This document shows, piece by piece, positions 9,037 to 17,665 of a stretch of DNA of 63,947 nucleotides. The number at the start of each line of letters is the position of its first letter. The first letter of the stretch is position 1. This stretch comes from Pseudomonadota bacterium. GTDB lineage: Bacteria > Pseudomonadota > Gammaproteobacteria > Burkholderiales > Burkholderiaceae_C. Below the pieces are notes generated by a model. That model saw only the letters and a program-made list of their open reading frames with translations. It ran no database searches and had not been told where the DNA came from. The stretch is taken from contig JAUNUR010000011.1 of assembly GCA_030538085.1 (NCBI GenBank), forward strand, positions 1 to 63,947. The letters run 5' to 3'. Both the position numbers and the translations under genes were made by a program.

Positions 9037-11154
9037 ATGACCGCAACCCCCGGCACTGAAGGCTTCCAACCCCGGCGTGGCTCCGCTGCCTGGCGCTCGG
9101 GCGTCGAGCTGCTGTCGTCAATGCGCTTCGCCATTGCGCTGCTCACCGTCATCTGCATCGCCTCGGTCATCGGCACCGTCATCCAGCAGCATGAGCCGGC
9201 GGTCAACTACACCAACCAGTTCGGGCCGTTCTGGGCCGATCTGTTCCTGGCGCTCCAGCTCAACGCGGTCTACAGCGCCTGGTGGTTCCTGGTTATTCTG
9301 GCGTTCCTGGTCATCAGCACCAGCCTGTGCATTCTGCGCAACACGCCCAAGTTCCTGGCCGACATCCGCAACTACAAGGAAAACATCCGCGAAGGCAGCC
9401 TGAAAGCCTTTCACCACAAGGCCGAAGGCCCGCTGACGCAGGCGCCCGAGGCCGAGGCCCAGCGTATCGGCCAGATGCTGGCCGGTGGCGGCTGGAAGGT
9501 GAAGTTGCAAGAGCGCGATACCCCCGCCGGCAAGGGCTGGATGGTGGCGGCCAAGGCCGGCGCGGCCAACAAGATCGGCTACATCGCCGCGCACAGCGCC
9601 ATCGTGCTGATCTGCCTGGGCGGGCTGTTCGACGGTGATCTGTTCGTGCGCGCGCTGACCTGGATGGGCGGCAAGACGGTGTACAGCGGTGGCGGCTTCG
9701 TGTCCGAGGTGAAGCCGGAGCACCGCCTGCCAACCACCAACCCAAGCTTCCGCGGCAACCTGGTGGTGTCCGAGGGCACCGTTTCCAGCACCGCCATCCT
9801 GAGCCAGTCCGACGGCATTCTGCTGCAGGAGCTGCCCTTCGCGGTCGAGCTGAAGAAGTTCATCGTCGAGTACTACCCGACGGGCATGCCGAAACTGTTC
9901 GCCAGCGACATCGTCATCCACGACAAGGAAACCGGTGCCACGCAGGATGCGCGCGTCGAGGTTAACCACCCGGCCAGCTATCGTGGCGTGCAGATCTACC
10001 AGAGCAGCTTCGACGATGGCGGCTCGCGCGTGAAGCTCAAGGCCGTACCGATGAACGGCGGCATCGAACCGTTCGAGATCGAAGGCACCATTGGCGGCGC
10101 CTCGCAGATCACCAACGGCGATCAGAAGCTGACGCTGGAATACACCGCGCTGCGCGTGATCAACGTCGAGAACATGACCAACGACGCGGCCGCCAGCGGC
10201 GCCGACGTGCGCAAGGTCGATCTGCGCCAGGCACTGAGTAGCCGGCTGGGCGCCGCCGACAAGACGGTTACGCAGCGCGAGATGCGCAACGTGGGCCCCA
10301 GCATCACCTACAAACTGCGCGACGAGGCGGGCCAGGCCAGCGAGTTCCACAACTACATGCTGCCCGTGGACACCGGCGACGGCACGCCGGTGTTCCTGCT
10401 GGGCGTGCGTACCGCCACGGCCGAGCCCTTCCGCTATCTGCGACTGCCGGCCGACGAGGACGGGTCGATGGAAGGCTTCGCGCGCTTGCGCGCGGCCCTG
10501 CACGATCCGGCCCAGCGCGAGCGCGCGGTGCGCCGCTACGTGCTCAAGGCCGTCGACCCGCAGCGGCCGGAGTTGGTCGAGCAGTTGACCGCGTCCGCCT
10601 CGCGCGCGTTGGCCCTGTTCGCCGGCACCGAGATGGTGGGCGGCCAGCAGGGGGCCGGCTTGCAGGCCATCTCCGACTTCATGGAAAGCGCCGTGCCCGA
10701 GGCCGAGCGCGAGCGCGCCGCCGAGGTGTTGCTGCGCATTCTCAATGGCACGTTGTTCGAGTTGAGCGCCCTGGCACGCGAAACGCAGGGCAAGCCGCCG
10801 CTGCCCGAGAGCGAATCCACCGCCCGCTTCATGACGCAGGCCGTGCTGGGGTTGTCCGACATCAGCCTGTACCCGGCGCCGGTGACCTTTCAGCTGGAGG
10901 ACTTCACCCATGTGCAAGCCAGCGTGTTCCAGGTGGCGCGTGCCCCGGGCAAGAACGTGGTTTATCTGGGCTGCCTGTTGCTGATCCTGGGCATTTTTGC
11001 CATGCTCTACGTGCGCGAGCGGCGCCTGTGGGTCTGGGTGACCCCCGAGGGCGCCGGCGCCAAGGCCATGATGGCCCTTTCCACCAACCGCAAGACGCTG
11101 GATGCCGACCGCGAGTTCGAGCAACTGCGTTCCAAACTCTTGACCACCTCCTGA
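9037..11154 (+). CDS. resB: Cytochrome c biogenesis protein ResB
   Basis: A 705-aa membrane protein, one half of the system II (Ccs) machine that carries haem across the membrane and attaches it to apocytochromes. Three membrane segments lie in the N-terminal quarter (AIALLTVICIASVIGTVIQQ, WWFLVILAFLVISTSLCIL, and one around residues 185-200), then a large periplasmic domain, and a last segment near residue 650 (VVYLGCLLLILGIFAMLYV). The region matches the ResB family, including the early QQHEPAVNY and a conserved YQSSFDDGG. The gene is 14 bp upstream of ccsA and clearly co-transcribed with it. Confidence 0.93.
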   Translation: MTATPGTEGFQPRRGSAAWRSGVELLSSMRFAIALLTVICIASVIGTVIQQHEPAVNYTNQFGPFWADLFLALQLNAVYSAWWFLVILAFLVISTSLCILRNTPKFLADIRNYKENIREGSLKAFHHKAEGPLTQAPEAEAQRIGQMLAGGGWKVKLQERDTPAGKGWMVAAKAGAANKIGYIAAHSAIVLICLGGLFDGDLFVRALTWMGGKTVYSGGGFVSEVKPEHRLPTTNPSFRGNLVVSEGTVSSTAILSQSDGILLQELPFAVELKKFIVEYYPTGMPKLFASDIVIHDKETGATQDARVEVNHPASYRGVQIYQSSFDDGGSRVKLKAVPMNGGIEPFEIEGTIGGASQITNGDQKLTLEYTALRVINVENMTNDAAASGADVRKVDLRQALSSRLGAADKTVTQREMRNVGPSITYKLRDEAGQASEFHNYMLPVDTGDGTPVFLLGVRTATAEPFRYLRLPADEDGSMEGFARLRAALHDPAQRERAVRRYVLKAVDPQRPELVEQLTASASRALALFAGTEMVGGQQGAGLQAISDFMESAVPEAERERAAEVLLRILNGTLFELSALARETQGKPPLPESESTARFMTQAVLGLSDISLYPAPVTFQLEDFTHVQASVFQVARAPGKNVVYLGCLLLILGIFAMLYVRERRLWVWVTPEGAGAKAMMALSTNRKTLDADREFEQLRSKLLTTS

Positions 11155-11167
11155 AGGGAGTCCGGCC

Positions 11168-12517
11168 ATGACCACCACCACTCTTGCCGGCAACGGCACC
11201 CTGACCCTCAACGAGGGCTATTTCGCCCGCCGCACCTGGGGCGATTGGCTGTTCGCGCTGCTGGCAGTCGTCGGCGCCGTGTTCGCTTTCCAGCAGTACC
11301 ACGGCGCGATGGACATCTACGAGAAGTGGATCCTGGCCGGCACCGTGCCGGTGGTGATTTGGCTGGGCTGGTTCTGGCGCCCGTTGCGCAATCTGATGCT
11401 GGTGGTGGCGGCGCTGTCGCTGCTGGCCATCTTCAGCTACCAGGGCGAGGCCGGAGCCGATCTGCGACGTGGTGACTCGGTGTTCTGGCTGAAGTACTTC
11501 CTGTCCAGCCAGTCGGCCATCCTGTGGATGAGCATGCTCTTTTTCATGAGCACGGTGTTCTATTGGGGCGGCATGTTCATCCGCGGCCAGCAGGACGTGC
11601 TGGAGGGCCTGGGCAGCAAGCTGGCCTGGGTGGCCGTGGGCCTGGCGCTGATCGGCACCATGGTGCGCTGGTACGAAAGCCACCAGATCGGCCCCGGCAT
11701 CGGCCACATTCCGGTGAGCAACCTGTACGAAGTGTTCGTCATGTTCTGCTGGATGACGGCGCTGTTCTACCTGTACTACGAAGAGCAGTACAAGACCCGC
11801 GCCATGGGCGCCTTCGTGATGCTGGTGGTGAGCGCGGCGGTGGGCTTTCTGCTGTGGTACACGCTGGTGCGCGAGGCGCACGAGATCCAGCCGCTGATTC
11901 CCGCGCTGCAAAGCTGGTGGATGAAGCTGCACGTGCCGGCCAACTTCATCGGCTACGGCACCTTCGCGCTGGCGGCCATGCTGGGCTTTGCCTACCTGAT
12001 CAAGCAGCAGGCCGACGAGAAGCGCTGGTACAAGCTGGCGCCGATCTGGATCTTCGGCTTCGCGCTGTGCTTCGTGCCCATCGCCTTCCGCCAGCGCAAC
12101 CCGGCCGAAGCCGGCGGCAGCTACTGGCTGGGCTACGCGCTGATCGCGGCGCTGATCGTGGGCGGCATCCTGCTGGGCCGCAAGCGCATTGCCGAGCGGC
12201 TGCCAAGCTTCGAGGTACTGGACGACGTGATGTACAAGTCCATCGCCGTGGGCTTTGCCTTCTTCACCATCGCCACCGTGCTGGGCGCGCTGTGGGCGGC
12301 TGATGCCTGGGGCGGCTACTGGAGCTGGGACCCGAAGGAAACCTGGGCCCTGATCGTGTGGCTGAACTACGCCGCCTGGCTGCACATGCGGCTGATGAAG
12401 GGCCTGCGCGGCACCGTGGCCTCGTGGTGGGCGCTGGTGGGGCTCGCGGTGACCACCTTCGCCTTCATCGGCGTCAACATGTTCCTGTCGGGCCTGCACA
12501 GCTACGGCTCGCTGTAA
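11168..12517 (+). CDS. ccsA: c-type cytochrome biogenesis protein CcsA/ResC
   Basis: A 449-aa polytopic membrane protein, the haem-handling partner of ResB in system II cytochrome c maturation. The tryptophan-rich WWD motif, WGGYWSWDPKETWALIVW, lies at about residues 379-396, with conserved histidines nearby (LHMRLMKG and GLHSYGS). The ATG follows a good ribosome site (GAAGGGAG) 14 bp after resB. In many databases this protein is named CcsB by a naming inconsistency; the WWD domain identifies it as the CcsA/ResC component. Confidence 0.93.
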   Translation: MTTTTLAGNGTLTLNEGYFARRTWGDWLFALLAVVGAVFAFQQYHGAMDIYEKWILAGTVPVVIWLGWFWRPLRNLMLVVAALSLLAIFSYQGEAGADLRRGDSVFWLKYFLSSQSAILWMSMLFFMSTVFYWGGMFIRGQQDVLEGLGSKLAWVAVGLALIGTMVRWYESHQIGPGIGHIPVSNLYEVFVMFCWMTALFYLYYEEQYKTRAMGAFVMLVVSAAVGFLLWYTLVREAHEIQPLIPALQSWWMKLHVPANFIGYGTFALAAMLGFAYLIKQQADEKRWYKLAPIWIFGFALCFVPIAFRQRNPAEAGGSYWLGYALIAALIVGGILLGRKRIAERLPSFEVLDDVMYKSIAVGFAFFTIATVLGALWAADAWGGYWSWDPKETWALIVWLNYAAWLHMRLMKGLRGTVASWWALVGLAVTTFAFIGVNMFLSGLHSYGSL

Positions 12518-12555
12518 GCGGCGCAGGCGTGTGTGGCCCGCCGTGGCGGGCGCTA

Positions 12556-12611
12556 TCAACAACCATAGCTGTTTGCGCTGGCTGTGCAAGGGTTTCGGGT
12601 CGGTTGGGCTT
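12556..12611. repeat. Short Comamonadaceae-type motif (family F), copy 1
   Basis: The segment CATAGCTGTTTGCGCTGG followed by GGGCTTGAAATGC resembles the AGCTGCTTGCGCT motif family that is scattered through Comamonadaceae genomes. It lies between ccsA and msrP. Confidence 0.45.
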
Positions 12612-12658
12612 GAAATGCTTGTGCAACAAGCGCGAGCCACTATCAAAAGGATAACGCC

Positions 12659-13654
<996 letters not shown>

Positions 13655-13661
13655 TGCCATC

Positions 13662-13772
13662 CTTGCGCCTTGATGACGGAATGACTTCGCCGCTGAGTGG
13701 CATCAATGACGAAATGACGAGCGTTTCGGTCATGGCGCGCTGCGCCCTCATCGAAGCTTCAGCGAAATCATG
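13662..13772. repeat. Hairpin repeat family D, copy 5
   Basis: Reads TTGATGACGGAATGACTTCG then CATCAATGACGAAATGACG, and continues with GGTCATGGCGCGCTGCGCC and ATCGAAGCTTCAGCGAAATC. It fills the msrP-msrQ gap and contains the upstream in-frame ATG (13770) of msrQ, which argues against that start. Confidence 0.6.
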
Positions 13773-13796
13773 CGCCTCAGGTGTGGCATGCCGCGC

Positions 13797-14408
13797 ATGA
13801 ACGCCCGCGCGGCGCTGCTGCACCCATGGGCCAAGCCGCTGGCCTTCATGCTGTGCCTGCTGCCACTGGCGTGGCTGGTCTATGGCGCTGCAGCCGACCA
13901 GTTGGGAGCCAACCCGGCCGAGGCGTTGATTCGCGGCCTGGGCGACTGGGCGCTGCGTTTTCTGTGCCTGGCGCTCGCCGTCACGCCGTTGCGCCTGCAC
14001 ACGCGCACACCGCAGCTGGCGCGCTATCGGCGCATGCTGGGTCTGTTCGTAGCCTTCTACGCCAGCCTGCACCTGCTGGCCTACGGCTGGCTGGACATGG
14101 GGTTTGATGTGGCCGACATCGGCCGTGACATTCTCAAGCGGCCCTTCATTCTGGTCGGCTTCACGGTATGGCTGTTGCTGCTGCCGCTGGCCGCCACATC
14201 CACCAACGGCGCCGTGCGCGCGCTGGGTGGCCGCGCGTGGCAGGCGCTGCACCGGCTGGTGTACGTGATCGCGCCGCTGGCGCTGCTGCACTTCTTCTGG
14301 ATGCGCAGCGGCAAGAACGACTACGCGGAAGTGGCGGTGTACGCGGCCATCATCGGCGTGCTGCTGCTGGAGCGGCTGTACCGCTACCTCAAGCCGCGCG
14401 GTCCATGA
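13797..14408 (+). CDS. msrQ: Haem-binding subunit MsrQ of the MsrPQ system
   Basis: A membrane protein of 203 aa from ATG 13797 (MNARAALLHPWAKP). It supplies electrons from the respiratory chain to MsrP through bound haem b. About five or six membrane segments are seen, with conserved histidines in ASLHLLAYGWLDMG and LHRLVYVIAPLALLHFFW. An in-frame ATG at 13770 gives nine extra residues but lies in repeat-derived sequence. Its stop codon overlaps the start of the next gene (ATGA), so the two are translationally coupled. Confidence 0.92.
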   Translation: MNARAALLHPWAKPLAFMLCLLPLAWLVYGAAADQLGANPAEALIRGLGDWALRFLCLALAVTPLRLHTRTPQLARYRRMLGLFVAFYASLHLLAYGWLDMGFDVADIGRDILKRPFILVGFTVWLLLLPLAATSTNGAVRALGGRAWQALHRLVYVIAPLALLHFFWMRSGKNDYAEVAVYAAIIGVLLLERLYRYLKPRGP

Positions 14409-15139
14409 GCGGTGCGCCTGCGGTAATCGAAGAGCTGCCGCTGACCGGGCGCGAGCAGCGCCTGCTGCGCCGCCGCGCGGCCGAATCGGCCGCCGGCATC
14501 CGCGGCTGGCAGCGGGGGGTGGTTTGGCTGTTCTTCGGCGCCCTGGCGCTGGTGACGCTGACGCATGACACGCCGCGCGCACGCTGGCCTGCGGTGCTGC
14601 TGTGTTTGGCGGGAGGGTGGCTTCTGGATGCCTTCATCCGCTATTACCTGCGGCGACGCCAGCGGTTGGACCACGCCGCTGCGCACGGCGGCAAACAGGT
14701 GCTGCATGGGCGGGGCGGGTTGCTGCGCGCCGAGGGCACGCGCTTGCTGTACCAAGTGGGCGATCGGCTGCGCGCCGTGCAGCCGCTACTGCCTGCGGGC
14801 CGGCGCGCCAGCCCGCACGCGCTGGCCGATCCGGTAATCCGACATGTAGCGGCACTGCCCGGCCAAGCCTTGGTGCTGCACCACAGTGCCGCGGGTGACG
14901 TGCTGCTGGCGGCGCACTACCCCGACTGGGTGCCAGAGCAAGAACAGCTGTTGCCACTGCCCGCGCCACGCGGCTGGCGCGCTTGGTGGCTGGGGCACCA
15001 GGCGGCGCAGGTGTTGTGCCTGACCGGCACGGTGACCGAGTGGATCGAGGCCGAATGGCGCGAGGGCGGTCAACGCTTCGTTGGTGGCAGGCCGATACCG
15101 TCTACCACGCGCGCGCGGCAACTGGCTGCGCGTGGGTGA
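14405..15139 (+). CDS. Hypothetical membrane protein downstream of msrQ (3' end possibly frameshifted)
   Basis: Not recognised. The 244-aa product starts at ATG 14405, overlapping the msrQ stop by four bases. Residues about 35-75 hold two hydrophobic stretches (VVWLFFGALALVTL and WPAVLLCLAGGWLLDAFI); the rest is soluble, rich in Leu, Arg and Ala. The last 20 or so residues in frame are unlike the preceding sequence, while another frame (15081-15380) continues with protein-like text such as NWLRVGEHLIPCGQG and VQLRVTLDVDGLPLQLLELR. A (CG)5 tract at 15108-15117 is a plausible slippage point. The true protein may therefore be about 70 residues longer. Confidence 0.6.
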   Translation: MSGAPAVIEELPLTGREQRLLRRRAAESAAGIRGWQRGVVWLFFGALALVTLTHDTPRARWPAVLLCLAGGWLLDAFIRYYLRRRQRLDHAAAHGGKQVLHGRGGLLRAEGTRLLYQVGDRLRAVQPLLPAGRRASPHALADPVIRHVAALPGQALVLHHSAAGDVLLAAHYPDWVPEQEQLLPLPAPRGWRAWWLGHQAAQVLCLTGTVTEWIEAEWREGGQRFVGGRPIPSTTRARQLAARG

Positions 15140-15509
15140 GCACCTGATCCCGTGCGGACAGGGTAGGCCCGGCCTGGCCGTGGGCGCGCGCGTGCAACTA
15201 CGTGTCACGCTGGATGTTGATGGCCTGCCGCTGCAATTGCTGGAGCTGCGCGTGCTGGCGCCGGTGTCGCCTGCCGGGCCCACGGCGACCGCGCCAAGCG
15301 CTGCGCGTGCGTCTCGAGCGCCTAGGCTTCGCCCTGGTGGCCGTCCTGGGCGCCGTCGGACGCGCCGGGGTGCTCGCTGATTGCGTTTCCACGTTCCCAA
15401 CGTGATTGTTGAGAATTCCGCCATTCACGACACGCTGTCAGCCCTCACCCCAACCCTCTCCCAGAGGGAGCTTTCTTTAGCGCGGCACGCATTGTCGTTT
15501 TCTTAGAAA
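15140..15509. other. Intergenic region with possible displaced gene end
   Basis: The first 240 bp may be the out-of-frame continuation of the preceding gene. From 15400 the sequence looks non-coding and includes CCCTCACCCCAACCCTCTCC (from about 15443), a short motif common between genes in many proteobacteria. No promoter or further gene was recognised. Confidence 0.4.
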
Positions 15510-15642
15510 ACGTCAATAACCGTCATCCCGGCGAAAGCTGGGATCCATGTGTTCTTGCACACGCCGGCTGGATTCCGCCTCTCGCCGGAACGACGAATGT
15601 CTTGCTGTGTGGATTGGGAATTGGAAATTGGAAATCACACCC
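15510..15642. repeat. Composite inverted repeat, family B2, copy 2 (inverted)
   Basis: Read on the minus strand it gives GTCGTTCCGGCGAGAGGC, GGCGTGTGCAAGAACACATG and CTTTCGCCGGGATGACGG, matching the order of units at 1640-1772. The outer flank GGAATTGGAAATTGG corresponds to the AATTCCAGATC side of copy 1. It lies 3' of lysA. Confidence 0.7.
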
Positions 15643-15747
15643 GGCAGTTGTTATTGAACCCCTGGGGTATATGGCTTCAGCGCTCGAGAATAAAGCGCTA
15701 GCGGGTATGTAGCTGGGGGGTATGTGAATTGTCCCCAGCCTCCATCA

Positions 15748-17040
15748 TCAAGGCGATTCGCCGCGCCACAAATCCTGCACGCTTTCACGCTGGCGGATCA
15801 CGCGGGCGCTGACACCATCCACCAGCACCTCGGCGGCGCGCGGGCGGGTGTTGTAGTTGCTGGACATGCTCATGCAGTACGCGCCGGCCGACAGCACGGC
15901 CAGCACGTCGCCTTGCTGCACCGCCAGCACGCGGTCGCGCCCCAGCCAGTCGCCGCTTTCGCACACCGGGCCGACGACGTCGTAGGTCACGGCATCGGCG
16001 GTGCTGCCCGCCTCGGCCAGCGGCACGATGCGGTGGAAGGCCTCGTACAGCGCCGGGCGCGGCAGGTCGTTCATGGCGGCGTCGACGATGCAGAAGCTCT
16101 TCTGCTCGCCGGGCTTGAGGAACAGCACCTCCGTCAGGCACACGCCGGCATTGCCCACCAGCGAGCGGCCGGGCTCGATCAGGATCTTGCGGCTGCCGAA
16201 GCCGCGCGCATCCAGCTTGCCCAGCAACTGCTGCCACAGCACATCGGCCGCGGGTGGCGTATCGCCGTTGTAGTCGATGCCCAGGCCGCCGCCGAAGTCG
16301 ATGTGGTGGATGGGGATGCCGGCGGCCTCGATCTGCGTCACCAGGTCGAGTACGCGGTCCATGGCTTCCAGGTAGGGTGCCGACTCGGTGATCTGCGAGC
16401 CGATGTGGCAGTCGATGCCGACCACGCGTAGGTCGGGCAGGCCGGCGGCGTGGCGGTAGGCGGCCAGCGCCTCGTCGTGCGCGATGCCGAACTTGTTGCC
16501 CTTCAGGCCGGTGGAGATGTAGGGGTGCGTGCGGGCGTCGACGTTGGGGTTGACGCGGATGCTGACCGGCGCGCGAACGCCGCTGGCGGCGGCCACCTCG
16601 CTCAGCACGTCCAGCTCGGCGCGGCTCTCGACGTTGAAGCAGCCCACGCCTGCTTCCAGCGCGCGGCGCATCTCGGCGCGCGTCTTGCCGACACCGGAGA
16701 AGACGATCTTCGACGGCGTGGCACCGGCGGCCAGGGCGCGTTCGAGTTCGCCGCCGGAGACAATGTCGAAGCCGCAGCCGGCATCGGCCAGCAGCTTGAG
16801 GATGGCCAGCGACGAGTTGGCCTTCATCGCATAGCAGATCAGCGCCTCGCGCCCCGCTAGTCCGCGCTGGTAGGCGGCCAGCGCGGCCAGGATGGCGGCC
16901 TTCGAGTACACGAACAGCGGCGTGCCGTGCTGGCGGGCGAGTTCGGACAAGGCCACGCCCTCGACCATCAGCCGGCCGTTTTGGTAGCACACGAAAGGCG
17001 CGCCGGGCAGGGGCGCGGCGCTGGCAGCAGGGGAAGTCAT
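15748..17040 (-). CDS. lysA: Diaminopimelate decarboxylase
   Basis: This PLP enzyme catalyses the last step of lysine synthesis, decarboxylating meso-diaminopimelate. The protein is 430 aa. The PLP lysine is K73 in YAMKANSS. Further family motifs are HIGSQI, DFGGGLGIDY, EPGRSLVG and the C-terminal CESGDWLG and AGAYCMSMSSNYN. ATG 17040 overlaps the stop of lptM (ATGA), so the two are coupled; the frame stays open another 140 codons upstream, but that text overlaps lptM and cyaY and is not coding in this frame. Confidence 0.95.
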   Translation of the reverse strand: MTSPAASAAPLPGAPFVCYQNGRLMVEGVALSELARQHGTPLFVYSKAAILAALAAYQRGLAGREALICYAMKANSSLAILKLLADAGCGFDIVSGGELERALAAGATPSKIVFSGVGKTRAEMRRALEAGVGCFNVESRAELDVLSEVAAASGVRAPVSIRVNPNVDARTHPYISTGLKGNKFGIAHDEALAAYRHAAGLPDLRVVGIDCHIGSQITESAPYLEAMDRVLDLVTQIEAAGIPIHHIDFGGGLGIDYNGDTPPAADVLWQQLLGKLDARGFGSRKILIEPGRSLVGNAGVCLTEVLFLKPGEQKSFCIVDAAMNDLPRPALYEAFHRIVPLAEAGSTADAVTYDVVGPVCESGDWLGRDRVLAVQQGDVLAVLSAGAYCMSMSSNYNTRPRAAEVLVDGVSARVIRQRESVQDLWRGESP

Positions 17041-17285
17041 TCGATGTCGGGTAGGTTCGGCAGCGCCGGAGGTGGCATTGCCTGGGTGGGGGAGGAGGCG
17101 GCAGGCGCCGCGGGCGTGGCGCGCGTGCCGCCCCACACCGTTTGCGGCAAGGTGGCGCGCTGCGCCGCCGCGGGGGTGTCGGGGATGTAGAGCGGCCCTT
17201 TCTGGCCGCAGCCGCCCAGCGTGGCCGCGAGCAGCAGTGGCAGGGTGCTGACTAGAATGGATCGATGCTGCGGCTGGAACGACAT
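17037..17285 (-). CDS. lptM: LPS translocon maturation chaperone LptM (YifL-like lipoprotein)
   Basis: A small outer-membrane lipoprotein of 82 aa that in E. coli assists assembly of the LptDE lipopolysaccharide translocon. The signal peptide ends in the lipobox LGGC, and the acylated cysteine begins the family hallmark [10 protein letters not shown]. The remainder is proline- and alanine-rich and ends at the lysA start codon. The lptM-lysA pair opposite cyaY is the common arrangement in Burkholderiales and gammaproteobacteria, which supports the call for so short a protein. Confidence 0.9.
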   Translation of the reverse strand: MSFQPQHRSILVSTLPLLLAATLGGCGQKGPLYIPDTPAAAQRATLPQTVWGGTRATPAAPAASSPTQAMPPPALPNLPDIE

Positions 17286-17299
17286 GGGATGAAATTGTA

Positions 17300-17632
17300 A
17301 TGACCGACCTGGAATACATGGACCGCGCCGAGGCGCTACTGCGCGCCATCGAGTCGCGCTGTGACGAACTCAACGACAGCACCGACGCCGACATCGACAA
17401 CCAGCGCGTGGGCGGCATGATCACGCTGGTATTTCCGGACCGCAGCCAGATTGTCATCAACCTGCAGAAGCCGCTGCACGAGGTGTGGCTGGCGGCGCGC
17501 TCGGGCGGCTACCACTACACCCACGCGGACGGCGCCTGGCGCGACACCAAGACGGGCGAAGATTTCTTCGAGCGCCTGTCACAAAGCGCAACCGAACACG
17601 CGGGCATGCCGCTGACGTTTCGGCCCGCCTGA
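17300..17632 (+). CDS. cyaY: Iron donor/frataxin-like protein CyaY
   Basis: A 110-aa bacterial frataxin that binds iron and modulates iron-sulfur cluster assembly on IscS-IscU. The acidic first helix ([20 protein letters not shown]) carries the iron-binding face, and the core [20 protein letters not shown] is the conserved beta-sheet segment, with [14 protein letters not shown] near the end. The length is typical. It is divergent from lptM-lysA, with only 14 bp between the two start codons, so the promoters must overlap the coding ends. Confidence 0.95.
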   Translation: MTDLEYMDRAEALLRAIESRCDELNDSTDADIDNQRVGGMITLVFPDRSQIVINLQKPLHEVWLAARSGGYHYTHADGAWRDTKTGEDFFERLSQSATEHAGMPLTFRPA

Positions 17633-17665
17633 CAAGGCGCGGCACCAAGCGGTGCCGCCCCGCCA

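Noticed and set aside
9118-11211. A 697-codon open frame on the minus strand across resB
   Set aside because: It lies antisense to an unmistakable ResB gene. Long antisense frames are usual in GC-rich coding DNA, and its translation is histidine-, glutamine- and alanine-rich without domains.
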